Positions 34,935 through 46,566 of a stretch of 64,000 nt of DNA are shown here, in pieces; position 1 is the first letter of the stretch; every line of letters begins with the position of its first letter. The stretch is taken from the NCBI RefSeq assembly GCF_024323335.1, contig NC_066581.1, forward strand, positions 179,049,330-179,113,329, in the 5' to 3' direction. Source of the DNA: Lathyrus oleraceus. Its lineage: Eukaryota > Streptophyta > Magnoliopsida > Fabales > Fabaceae. Made by a program: the position numbers and the translations under genes. The notes below the pieces were generated by a model that saw nothing but the letters and a program-made list of their open reading frames with translations, made no database searches and was not told the origin of the DNA.

Positions 34935-35714
34935 TGAGAAATGATATGCATGCAGAGATTAGCTTTTTCTTTTCTTTTTCTTTTTTTCTTTTTTTCTTTT
35001 CAATTCTTTTTTATTGCGTTTCTTTTGAAAATAAACATGCTATGATGCAAATGATGCAAACAAGACCGGCAGGCTGTGCATCTCGGAACACAAGATCGAA
35101 GCTTCGGCTCGAACTCGGAAACACCATTCATCTGAAACCCAAAGTCATCTGATAAACAGTCATCTGAACCCAATCTGAGGAAACAAGTCACCAACAGGAC
35201 CACAAGTCACCAACAAGTCACCGACAAGTCACCAACTGTACCTGTTATAATGACCATTCCCTCCCCACTCACGGGTGTCATCTAGGTCAGGGTAAGGTCG
35301 AAAGAAACGCAGGATAAACAACCCTTTCAAGAATATCATCCTGTGCACACCCGATGTATGCACCGATAATACCCCATCAGAGTCTGAACTGCTCGTGATA
35401 TCAATGTTCCGCTAAGTGGCGCATACCACCCGCTTCCCATGAATCACTCTATTCCTAGGTTTCCTAGATTTCACTCATAGCCTGGGTATTGGGCATTTTA
35501 CCTCGAGTAACTCCCACCCCAAACAGAGAAACACAGCACAGCTAACACAGATGAATATGAATGAATGCAAACATTAATGCACATAGAAATGCAAACAATA
35601 AATGAATGAATGCAATAAATAAAGCAGCAAACAGCAACCAAAGCCCTAACCTAGAGAGCGCTAGGAGAGACTCGCTTAGGGAAGATGGACCAGCAAGAGG
35701 TCAATTTCTCTCTA
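34935..35714 (-). other. 5' leader of element D
   Basis: Untranslated leader between PBS and ORF1. It contains a purine-rich run on the sense strand (the + strand is T/C-rich at 34965-35010) and four copies of CAAGTCACC at 35187-35240 on the + strand. No long ORF in sense. Confidence 0.6.
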
Positions 35715-35732
35715 TCCCCAGCAGAGTCGCCA
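35715..35732 (-). promoter_or_regulatory. Primer-binding site of D
   Basis: The sense strand reads TGGCGACTCTGCTGGGGA, two bases from the LTR end. It differs from the B site by two bases (CTG for CCA in the middle), so the primer is probably another tRNA-Arg variant. G has the same site at 62214-62231. Confidence 0.9.
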
Positions 35733-35734
35733 GC

Positions 35735-38700
35735 TGTCGCATTACGCGAAAAACCGGCGGGAAAAAAAAACAACAGAGCCGCCACCGTGCGTTATTTATC
35801 CCAAAAGAGGGAAAGGAAACGCTCGAAGTAAACCTGAGAAAGACATGGTCTCGCGACCAAAGAGAATGGGATCGGGAGTCGGTTATGCGAAGGGAAGGTA
35901 TTAGCACCCCTACGCATCCGTCGTACTCGACGGGATCCACGCACAAAAGGAAGGAAAATGGTTGCTAAACGCTGCTCAAATAAACATCAAACACTGGCTG
36001 AAAGAGACACAAGAAAACAAAAGGAAACTAACTCGGAAGGATATCGCATCCTGGGGCTACGTAGTCTATCAGGCATAGACATCAGAGTCGACGTAGTTAG
36101 GACTGGGGGAAAACATGCTCGCTAGGATGTCATATCCTACGCATACGTATCTTCTTGGACTAAGAAGAATCAGAGCATTCGTAGCTCGGTTCACGCACGC
36201 AAGACAAACAACACAAGAAATCGACTGCCAATCGCTGGACTTACGTCAAACTCCACACAAAAGAGGCAAACATGGAAACCGGATGCCAATCGCTGGACTT
36301 ACACCAGACTCCGAACCAAACACATACACACTGGAAACCAAATGCCAATCGCTGGACTTACATCGGACTCCAAGCACACAACAAGACAATAGGATACGGA
36401 CTGCCAATCGCTGGTCTTACATCCATCTCCTAACGCACACAAAGACAAAATAAAAAGGGCGCCCGGAGAGATCAGCTCATCTCCTGCCTACGTACCTCAT
36501 CTGGTATGAGGATCAGGGCGACGTAGTTCCCCTACGCAGGGACAAAGGACTAGCCTAACCAGATAACAGAGGGAGACACAACTAGGGAGACTACGACTCG
36601 AGCCTAGATGTTATCATGCAAAATCATCCCTAAGTCAAGGTTGCTATCTAACTTGCACAGGGAGCAAGCTATCCTAATCAGCACAGGCACAAGCAAACAA
36701 TCACGAAAATAGCACACACTATATACACACAAAGTGGGCTCGCACAAGGGTTCGGCTGCAGAAGCAAGCCAAGTGTATCTGGGTGATGTTAGCTCTTAAC
36801 CCTAACATTGAGAGTTAGGGTGAAGCTGATGAAAGGTGAGTGAAGATGAGACTTCACAGCTCTTATCCCTGGCCTGGGAGAGCTTCAGAAAAAGAAGTGT
36901 GGGTTCAGAAAGTGGGAACCCTTTACACTTGTGACACTGACTCAACAGTACAACTGTACAAGGATCTTGGGTTACTATCCACAATGCATCAACACGGTGG
37001 TGTGAGCAGAGGGATGACTCAACTGAATAGCAGGAGATAGATTGCATATCTCTTGTATCTGCCAATTGCCTTATCAAAGGTCTTTACCTGCTTGGGGACA
37101 AAAATAAACAAGCACAAGCATTGCCTCTTAAGGAGGACTTCAGACAGGTGCCTGGCCAAGTAACAGGCCAGGTCTTCCAGACTACATGGAGAAGAGATCA
37201 TTATACCTCAATGCTCAAGCTAGCAAGCAAAGCAAAAGCAAGTTCACAAGGGAACTATAGCAACTAAGGTACCTGAAAACAATCCAACATAATCAGTACT
37301 CAACTCAAACAAAAGTCAAACAGAAAGTTACAAGTCCACAGCACAAACAGATAACAAGCATCAATGCACAAAGGTGCAAGCCACAAGGCATAAGTACAAG
37401 TCTCAATGCCTACAAAACAAACTCAAGGTTAGTCATAAACAAGCAATAAACCAACTCCAATTGAGTGCACATCATCAAGTATAAGCAATTGTGCTCTTTG
37501 ACCTGAAACAAAGCTCAAACATTAAGCATTAACCACTAGGACATGGCCTAGGGTCAAAATGGGAGCAATATACCAAAACAGAACATGAAACTTATCAAAA
37601 ATCAAGATCAATCAAATAAGAAACAAATCCAAGTGGTCTCACATTCATATCATCAACCAATATCATTTCATGAGGCAAAGAGTACAAAGCATGCAATTTG
37701 AAGCTCATAGAACCAAACAGAAAGATTCAATCCACATCAACTCAAGAACATTTCAATAAATCCCCAAACATTCATGGTCGAACAGCACACATCAAAGGAT
37801 CATCACACCAAATTTCAAGTCATTTGGACCAAGGGAAGCAAGTCAATTAATCCATAAGTTAAAGCATGTTCAAACAAGCTCATACAAGGCACCAAATCAT
37901 GCATCAACTTCAAGCAAGCATAAAACAGAATTGGCATAAGATAAATGAACCAAATCAAAGCCATGACAAACTTCAATGTGTCTAGACACACATGCAAAAT
38001 TTCAAGTCCATCCAATAAACAAAAAGAATTTCACAAATCAAATAAAATCATGACTCACAAAAAGTCCACAATTGGTCAATCAGAAAGGAAATTCTCAAAC
38101 AAATTGGAAATGCAATCAAAAAATCCACAAACATTCACACTCAAACTTAACATCTAGAAGATTCAACATGAAAAAATTCACATCATTTTGAGTTCATATG
38201 GCATGGTAACAAAAATCCACCAGTTGGACAAGAAATGGTGTAACACACATTGTCACACCTTCACTCATCAGGTCATATCTCACAAACCAGGAATGATAAA
38301 ATCACAAACTCTATACCAAAATGCTCCTAGAGGTGTCTAGTTTACACATATAAAATTTCAGCTCCATTGGATTAAGCATCAGAATTTCATAATCAAAATA
38401 GTAAGCAAGGTGCAGCAAATGACATGTATGAACATTCCCTAAGCCAAAACAGATTCCACACGTGCACAATTTTTGCAAAAATCACCACAAAATAGTAGAC
38501 ATGACAAGGATCATGGCACAAAAAATCTCATCTCATTTGGACAATTATTTTGTGAGATATGAATTTTTAAGTGTGGAGAAAAAATAAAAATGAATGGAAC
38601 AAGGCATGTGAAATATGGATAATATGATGAAAGAAAAATGCAAAGGCCAAAGTGAGAATGCTGGAGCGGAGAATCGAACTCCGTGTGTTTTCAAATCCTG

Positions 38701-40581
38701 GCGCGCTTGTAATGAAACTATGCGTTTCATTAATCCTACGTGGATATTCCTGCGCCTAGAACCAATCACATGGCCACATCACTGCTGGCGTGGACCAATA
38801 CATGGTCCCTAACATGAAATCGCATGCAAAACATGAAGGAAACGGATCAAATGGCATTCTGGGAGCAAAACCCTAAGAAACTCAACGTGTTCTTCACGAA
38901 TTTCCAGCTCAAGAACAAAACATCACCAAAACTCATGAAATACATATCATTAGCTTCGTCTTGCAATGCTCATCACTAATCTAAACATCATTAGACCTAA
39001 TTCCTACTCACATGAACGGATCGATCAAAGGAAGTTTCATCAACCAAACTTAAAATCCAGATATCTCTCTTAATACAACATGAAAATTCAAGATCCAAAG
39101 TTCATTATGATCAGCAATGGAGGATCTACAAGATGCATATTCTAATTACAAGAATTATTAGAATCGATTTCTAACCTTCAAGTGATGGCAGAGTTGAATT
39201 CGTGGCTTTCAAGCTTGGATAAGCAAAAACAGATGCTACACAACTCTTCAATGGATGAATGGATGATGATTTGATGCTCAACAATGCTTGCATTCGATGG
39301 AATCTTCAACTGCCATAGCTATGCACATGCTCCAACAGTTCTTAATCCAGCTTTGAAATGACGATTCCTTGCTTACAGAAGCTCCAATAGCACTTGAGGA
39401 TGATGACTCAATGAAGAATAAGCAAAGGATCGTGCAAAATGTGGATCAAAAGTTCAGAGAAGGAGTTCTTGAGATTTTGTGTTTTGATCTAGATCTGATG
39501 CAAAATGGAATGCTAATCCTGAATTCAGTTAGCATTATGCATATATACCATGGATTAATGAAGTTCTTAATCAGGATTAAGCCAAATGCAAAGTAATTAA
39601 GTGAAATGCCAATTTAAGCAAAATGGCCAAAGTAACCTCATGTGCATGGACATGCTGCTACAGTACACGAGTCATGAGCCAAACACACTCCAAATGTGAT
39701 TTAAGACCAATTGCAAGTGGTGGGAAATGTGGAAAATGCATATTTTTGAAAGTCACCTTTTTCCCTCCCTTTTTTAAATTCAAACCACATGGAAAATGCC
39801 ATTTTTGTGTGATGATTTTTGATGACATGTAATGAATGATTTGGATAGAGCATGTTAAATGGAGATTGTAGCAAAAAACCCCACTCAATTTGGCCAATTG
39901 GTGTGAAAGTTATCCAACTTTGAAGTTCAAAATCCATGGACAATGATTTGATCATAACTTGCCAACCACAAATGAGAAATGTATGTTCTTGGACTTTTTG
40001 GAAAGGTGAGAGCAAGATCTTCATCTTTCATGTTTGACAAAATTTCATTTGAAGCTTTTATGATGATGTACATTTGAGGAGAAGACCTTTCCATTTTTGG
40101 CAGTTTGAAATTACAGGTCACTTACTATTTTTGGAAACTTTTCATCTGACCTCAAATTCTTCAATGTTGATCTTTGACATGTCAAATGAGACTTGTATGG
40201 ACATGAATGAAGCCTCTCAAACCATCTCCCACCTTCAAATCCTTGAATTCAGGCACAGTTGACCACAGTTGACTTTCTAGGGTTTTAGATGAAATTCAGC
40301 TTGACTGTTGAGCTTTGATCATCCAATCTTTGGCCAAACCACTTCAAAATGATCCCTAGGTCATATGAACTTGATGAACCAACCCTAGGGCTTTGCTTCA
40401 ATAGAAATTTCACATGCTTGCTTGTTTGACTGATTCTCCTGATCATCTTGACCTAGTCTTGTCTGATGACTTGCACATGGGCAAAGGACAATGCAATGCT
40501 ATGCAGTGGACTATGTAATGTTAATGACCTAATCATGAAAATGTATGTACACAATGGTAGGTGCAAATTTGAGGTGCTACA
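35735..40581 (-). repeat. 5' LTR of element D (4,847 bp)
   Basis: It is the partner of the left LTR. Differences are scattered single bases (for example AAAACAAAACAAC against AAAAAAAAACAAC near the edge). It holds the GCCAATCGCTGGACTTAC repeats (36220-36440), the hairpin at 36495-36511 and a TATA-like box at 39540-39548. On the sense strand AGTTCGATTC (38671-38680) resembles a Pol III B box and is changed in the left copy. A partial PBS copy with one mismatch lies at 35776-35784. Confidence 0.95.
39540..39548 (-). promoter_or_regulatory. TATA-like box in 5' LTR of D
   Basis: On the minus strand TATATATGC after CCATGG, about 1.03 kb inside the LTR. It would be the promoter of the element's RNA. 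Confidence 0.5.
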
Positions 40582-40586
40582 GGAGG
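40582..40586. repeat. Target-site duplication of D, right copy (GGAGG)
   Basis: Identical to 17717-17721; it follows the last base of the right LTR. Confidence 0.93.
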
Positions 40587-42774
40587 CAGAGGAGGCCTCA
40601 AGCAAGAAGGAATTTACCACCCCGTCAACATCATCATCATCATCAAGTATCTTCCATTATTCCAGTGTTTTAAAATCAACCAGCAACACCAATTCAACAA
40701 CAAAAAAAACATCAGTATCAAAATCAACGTCAACAACAACAACCGCAACAAAGAACAAACACCTACAACAACAATAATTCCAACAACAATCATCACCAGC
40801 AACAGAGTTTTGAGAGGAAGAAGATATCTTTCGACCCGATTCCTATGTCATATGCCGAACTATACCCACCTTTTGTCCTCAAGAATTTGATTCAACCGAG
40901 GAATCCACCACAGATACCAGAACAACTTCCTTGGTGGTATAAACCTAAACTTCGTTGTGCTTTTCACAAGGGTGCACCTGGGCACGATATTGAGAACTGT
41001 TATCCACTGAAGTACGAGGTACAAAAGCTTATGAAGAGTGGCATGGTGTCTTTTGAAGACCGCGCGCCTAATGTGAAAGCTAATCCCTTGCCCGCTCATG
41101 GGAATACCTCAGTGAATATGGTGGACGGCTGTCCAGGTGAATGTAAAATTTTGATGTGCGCTTCATTCGTGGATCCTTGGTGCATATGCACAAGGACATC
41201 TATATGGTGACTGAATATGAACATGATCACGAAGGTTGTGATATTTGTAGTGTGAACCCAAGAGGGTGTGTTGTCGTGAAAAGGGACATCCAGCGTCTGA
41301 TGGACGAATGCATGATCCAGATTTGTCAATCTCGTCATGAGGATGACGATGTTAATGTCATTGTTCCCGTTTTCAAGAAACCAGAGCGGTTGGTGATTCA
41401 GTATGATAGCAACAATAACCAGAATGTCAATAATAGATCAGTTTCGCCGTTGGTAATACGGTTGGCGGGCCCAGTCCCGTATGCATCTGAAAGCTTGTAC
41501 CATATCAATACAATGCTATAATGGTAGAGAAAGGTCAAGAGGTCTCGTTGCCTACGACCAGTTCAGTAGTGAGCATTGCAGATGTTACGAAGGTGACCCG
41601 TAGTGGTCGAGTTTTTGGACCGGTTGTCCTGGAAAATAAAGAATAATTGCTTGCTGGTAAGAAGGCGAAGGTGCCTAATGTAGATCCTGTCAGCTGTTTA
41701 AAAGATAAGTCTGGTGAATCCAACAATTTGAATTCCAATAGTGATGATGATGAGGTACTCCGATTGATCAAGAGGAGTGAATTCAACATGGTTGAACAGT
41801 TCCTCCAGACTCCCTCAAAAATTTATGTGTTGTCTTTACTCTTAAATTCTGAAGCACTATAGAGAGTTCATGAACATGCATATGTGGAGCAAGATGTTAC
41901 TGTGGCTCAATTTGATCATATTGTGGCCAACATCACTTCATGCAACAATTTGAGTTTTTGTGATGAAGAACTCTCTGAAAAGGGAAGAAATCACAATCTA
42001 GCTTTGCATATTTCGATGAATTGCAAAGAAGATGCTTTGTCAAACATGCTAGTTAATACTGGGTCATCACTCAACGTGCTTCCAAAGTCAACATTATCAA
42101 AGTTATCTTATCAAGGAGCTCCCATGAGGTACAGTGGAGTAATTGTCAAAGCCTTTGATGGCTCGCGCAAGACTGTCATTTGGGAAGTGGACCTTCCAGT
42201 CAAGATAGGTCCGAGTGATTTTCATATTACTTTCTAGGTAATGGATATTCACCCGTCCTACAGTTGTTTGTTGGGAAGGCCATCGATTCATAAAGCAGGG
42301 GCAGTCACTTCCACTCTACATCAGAAGCTCGAATTTGTAAAGAATGGCAAGTTGGTGATTGTTGGAGGTGAGAAAGCATTGTTGGTCAGCCATCTGTCAT
42401 CTTTTTCATATGTGGAAGCTGAGGATGAGGTTGGGACGTCGTTCTAAGCCTTGTCTACTTCTGCTGAGAAGAGAGTTACGGCACCTATGTCCTATCTGAA
42501 AGATGCGCAGAAGATTGTGGAAGAAGGTCTTGTTGATCGGTGGGGGCGCGTGGTAGAAGTCGCCGAGAACAAGGGAAGAACTAGTTTGGGGTTCAGAAGG
42601 GCTCGTCAACCGTTAGATCAGAAGAGATGAAACTCATCTTTCGTAGCAGAGGGTTCATTCATGGGAATGAACAACACTTAGTTGTTGTGCTAGAGGATAA
42701 TGAAGAGGAAGATTGCACCAACTTTGTGACGATTGGACTGCTGTTGATATTCTTGTTATTTTGCATCGATCTAA
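40587..42774 (+). pseudogene. Element C gag (C-terminal part) and protease, broken
   Basis: The frame resumes after D with a Ser/Thr/Asn/Gln-rich linker (40616-40800) and then FERKKISFDPIPMSYAELYPP. The zinc-knuckle variant is at 40956-41000. A frameshift occurs near 41145 and another near 41490, and in-frame stops near 41644, 41860, 42236 and 42446, several of them TAA or TAG where B has Gln. The protease has NTGSSLNVL: the catalytic Asp of DTGS is changed to Asn (AAT, 42055-42057). The piece with MDIHPSYSCLLGRP follows. The order matches B and D. It cannot make an active polyprotein. Confidence 0.92.
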
Positions 42775-43028
42775 GTAATTGCTTTTTATATTTTAAAATC
42801 CTTCTCCTATGCCTAAGGGAGAAGCGAACATTGTTTGGGCATTTTAAATTGATCATCAATAAAATTAATTCTATTCGTCCATATCTTTGATGTTTTATTT
42901 TTACTTTTTGCTTATTTCTGAAAATGGTAATCACAAATAAACATAAATAAACAATATAATTGTCCATCTGCATAATATTTGGTCACAAATTCACTACTCT
43001 AAAATCAAAATATCAAATCATTATGCAG
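42775..43028 (+). other. Element C intron between gag-pro and pol
   Basis: Donor GTAATT at 42775 and acceptor CATTATGCAG ending at 43028, 254 bp, AT-rich. The downstream exon starts GTTGGTTCC as in B (GTTGATTCT), and RT is in frame from 43030. Confidence 0.82.
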
Positions 43029-44617
43029 GTTGGTTCCTAACCCCATTGAATACAATGACCCTTCTCCTTCTCCAAATTTTGAATTCCCTGTGTTTGAAGC
43101 CGAGGAGGAAAGTGATGTAGAAGTGAGTGATGAATTGTCCCATCTTCTTGAGCAAGATGAGAAGATTATTCAGCCGTTTGAAGAGCAGATTGAGCTAGTC
43201 AACTTGGGTTCCGAAGATGATGTGAAGGAGGTCAAGATTGGGTCTCGACTATGTCCAGATGCTAAGAAGGGGTTGATTGATCTTCTTCGAGAATATTCAG
43301 ATGTGTTTGCTTGGTCCTATCAAGACATGCCTGGGTTGGATTCTGATATTGTGGAGCATAGATTGTCGTTGAAGCCAGAATGCCCGCCAGTCAAGCAGAA
43401 GTTGAGAAGAACGCATCTTGATATGGCTGTGAAGATCAAAGAGGAAGTTCAGAAGCAGATTGATGTCGATTTCCTTGTGACTGTTGAGTATCCGTAATGG
43501 GTGGCCAACATTGTGCTTGTGCCGAAGAAGGATGGAAAAGTCCGCATGTGTGTCGATTATAGAGATTTGAATAAAGCCAGTACGAAAGATGATTTCCCTC
43601 TGCCACACATTGATATGTTGGTAGATAATACTGCTAAATTCAAATTCTTTTCGTTTATGGATGGATTTTCTGGATATAATCAGATTAAAATGGCACCCGA
43701 GGATATGGAGAAGACCATATTCATTACACCCTAGGGAACATTCTGTTATTGACTGATGCCTTTCGGTTTAAAGAATGCCGGTGCGACTTACCAGAGAGAA
43801 ATGACTACTCTTTTTCATGATATGATGCATAAAGAGATTGAAGTATATGTCGATGACATGATTGCTAACTCTATTAATGAAGAGGAACATGTTGAGCATT
43901 TGTTGAAGCTATTCCAGCGTTTGAGGAAATATAAACTCCGCTTGAATCCCAATAAGTGTACTTTTGGTGTTCGTTCTGGTAAGTTTTTGGGCTTTATTGT
44001 CAGCGAGAAAAGTATTGAAGTTGATCCTGCCAAGGTCAAAGCAAGAGATGCCTACGCCCAAAACTGAGAAACAAGTCAGAGGTTTCCTCGGCCGCTTGAA
44101 TTATATTTCTAGATTCATTTCACACATGACCGCCACATGTGCGCCTATATTCAAGCTTCTTCGGAAAGATCACTCTTGTGATTGGACCGAAGACTGCCAG
44201 AAAGCATTCGATAGTATCAAGGAATATCTGCTTGAGCCTCCGATTTTGTCTCCACCTGTTGATGGAAGACCGTTGATCATGTATTTGACTGTGCTAGAAG
44301 ATAGTATGGGTTGTGTTCTTGGTCAGTAAGATGAGACTGGGAAGAAAGAATTTGCAATTTATTACCTCAGTAAGAAGTTCACCGACTGTGAGACTCGTTA
44401 TTCAATGCTTTAGAAGACTTGTTGCGCATTGGCTTGGGCTGCTAAGCATCTGTGTCAGTATATGTTGAATCATACCACTTGGTTGATATCCAAAATGGAT
44501 CCAATCAAGTATATATTTGAGAAGTCTGCTTTAACTGGGAGAATTGCCCGTAGGCAGATGTTGTTGTCAGAGTATGATGTAGAATACTGATCTCAGAAAG
44601 CGATCAAAGGTAGTATC
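43029..44617 (+). pseudogene. Element C reverse transcriptase and first RNase H, broken
   Basis: It starts like B (PIEYNDPSPSPNFEFPVFE). RT motifs RMCVDYRDLNKASTKDD, FMDGFSGYNQIKMAPEDMEKT, MPFGLKNAGATYQREM and YVDD are readable. Stops occur at about 43498 (TAA), 43732 (TAG) and 43753 (TGA), and a small deletion near 44040 shifts the frame. The first RNase H is readable in pieces (MYLTVLEDSMGCVLGQ followed by a TAA, YYLSKKFTDCETRYS, then TAG). The frame is interrupted at 44617 by the solo LTR S and continues after it at 46005. Confidence 0.92.
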
Positions 44618-45645
44618 TGTTGGTGTAAGCCCTAGAGGCCAATACTTTTGGTACTTGTATCGAATTAATAAAAGGCTTTTTCTTTATTATGATTGATTAA
44701 TAAAGTCCCTGGAATAGATAGTCCGTTTAATGTATCAAGTGTGACTTGATCATGAGAACACATTAAACATAAGGGCACTATTCTTAAAGTATCCGTAGTC
44801 GAGCTTTAGTGTGAAGTGGGATAACATTAAAGCATTAAGACTATTATGTTTGTAGACTGATGATCACATCTCATGGATCATGGATAAAGGGTTATCAAGT
44901 CTTAAACATAGGTATGCATATTAGGAGTAATATTTATACCGGATTGACCCGCTATGAGAATACTATATAGAAAGTTATGCAAAGTTTCATAAGTTATTCT
45001 CATGGTGATAATAGTGTATACCACTCTTCGACCTGAAACCACTATGGATCCTAGATGTAGAGTCGAGTGCTTTATTGCTGATCAAACGTTGTCCGTAACT
45101 GGATAACCATAAAGACAGTTGATGGGTACCCCACGAAGCATGCTGAGGGACATGAGTGACCTAGATGGAATTTGCCCTTCCTGCATAACAGGATAAATGT
45201 CTATGGGCCCAATATTGAACTGGACAAGGATGACACGGTCTATGCCTTGTGTTCAATATAGACATAAGGGCAAAAGGGTAATTATACACATAAGTATTAT
45301 CACAGAAGGAATTGTCAGATCACATGACATTTTCGTGTCTTGGGTAGCAGTGATGTGTTGCTAGATACCGCTCACTGTTTATTATGTTAAATGCGTGATT
45401 TAATATAATTGCCAACGTCACGAAAACCTACAGGGTCACACACAAAGGATGGATTGATGAGAGATAGAGTAATTAAGGAATACCGTAAGGTACGGTGCCC
45501 TTAAGTGAGTTATGGAACATCGTAACGTACGGTGTACTTGAGTAGAATACGAAATATGGTAAGGTACCATGGGCTTAAGTGATTTTGGGCATATTATAAG
45601 ATATGGGCCAAAATACACTTAAGTGGGCTTTTAGCTTGAAGCCCA

Positions 45646-45676
45646 CACAAGTGGTTCTATAAATAGAACCCTTGTG
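45646..45676 (+). promoter_or_regulatory. TATA box inside an inverted repeat in solo LTR S
   Basis: CACAAG (45646-45651) and GGTTCTAT (45653-45660) face ATAGAACC (45663-45670) and CTTGTG (45671-45676), with one unpaired T at 45652. The TATA element CTATAAATAG lies across the centre. It is likely the promoter of the original element. Confidence 0.75.
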
Positions 45677-45709
45677 CAGAAGCATAAAGTTGCGGTTGCA
45701 TTATTTTCG

Positions 45710-45712
<3 letters not shown>

Positions 45713-45740
<28 letters not shown>
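45713..45740 (+). repeat. (TC)n microsatellite in solo LTR S
   Basis: About fourteen TC units directly downstream of the TATA box, in the presumed 5' untranslated part of the transcript. Confidence 0.9.
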
Positions 45741-45744
<4 letters not shown>

Positions 45745-46009
45745 AAAGCCTTCATTCGTACCAGCTAGCACTGAGATTGAAGGAATCCGTTCGTGTGGAC
45801 TGAGTAGAGACGTTCTCATCGTTCAACGTTCGTGATCGCTCCGTGGATCTGCATCAAGGGTTTTGATCGTCACAAGAGATATGCGCCAAAGGTTTCAATC
45901 ATCATAAGAGGTAAATATTCTATCACTGATCATGACCATTCGTAAGGATCTCTAAAGGAGAAAGTTTTAATTTCCGCTGCGTTTTGGACCGCAATTCTCC
46001 TTCAGTATC

Positions 46010-46566
46010 TTGGCTGACCATTTGGCTCACCAACCAATTGAAGATTATTAGTCAGTACAGTATGACTTTCCTGATGAAGAGATTTTGTACTTGAAAATGA
46101 AAGATTGTGATGAGCCATTTCTAGAAGAAGGGCCAGAACCTGGTTCCTGATGGGGCATGGCATTTGATGGAGTTGTTAATCAATATGGAAATGGCATTGG
46201 GGCAGTGATTATTACTCCTCAAGGCACACATCTACCATTTACAGCTAGATTAAATTTCAAGTGTACAAACAACATGGCAGAATATGAAGCTTGCATTATA
46301 GGGCTTGAAGAGGCCATGAATCTCAGAATCAAGTATTTGGATGTCTTCGGTGATACGACTTTAGTTGTGAATCAGATCAAAGGAGAACGGGATACAAATC
46401 AACCCGGTTTGATACGTATAGATATTATCCGAGGAGGATTTCAACTTTCTTTACAAAGGTTGAGTTTCATCATATCCCTCGAGATGAGAACCGGATGGCA
46501 GACGCTCTTGCAACGTTGGCGTCAATGATTGTAGTGAAGTATTGAAATGAAGTTCCCAATTTATCT
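46010..46566 (+). pseudogene. Element C archaeal-type RNase H, broken
   Basis: The frame continues after S with LADHLAHQPIEDY and a TAG, then YDFPDEEILYLKMKDCDEP. A TGA precedes MAFDGVVNQYGNGIGAVI. The second RNase H motifs are FDG, NNMAEYEACIIGLEEA and FGDTTLVVNQIKGE. A frameshift near 46430 breaks it before HIPRDENRMADALATLAS, which is readable in another frame. It corresponds to the second RNase H of D. Confidence 0.9.

Larger units (their letters stand above)
17722..40581 (-). mobile_element. Element D: complete minus-strand Ogre (22,860 bp)
   Basis: This is a full-length element flanked by the duplication GGAGG. In sense (minus) order: 5' LTR 40581-35735, PBS 35732-35715, leader, ORF1 34933-33336, gag-pro 33008-29616, intron 29619-29377, RT/RNase H/aRNase H 29376-27207, integrase 27206-25899, 3' UTR with repeat arrays, polypurine tract, 3' LTR 22566-17722. 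The two LTRs differ at scattered positions only (my impression is about one to two percent, not counted), so the insertion is fairly young. Three nonsense codons in the pol frame and one altered integrase residue make this copy defective, while its ORF1, gag-pro and RT/RNase H frames are open. Confidence 0.95.
44618..46004 (+). mobile_element. Element S: solo LTR, probably Ty1/copia (1,387 bp)
   Basis: It starts TGTTGGTGTAAGCCCTAGAG and ends CTCCTTCA, with target duplication GTATC at 44613-44617 and 46005-46009. It contains no internal domain. The RNase H frame of C reads on across it if it is removed. A TATA box is at 45657-45664, set in an inverted repeat, followed by a (TC)n run at 45713-45740. 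The start resembles LTRs of the copia SIRE/Maximus group as I remember them, but that assignment needs a database comparison. Solo LTRs form by recombination between the two LTRs of one element. Confidence 0.88.
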
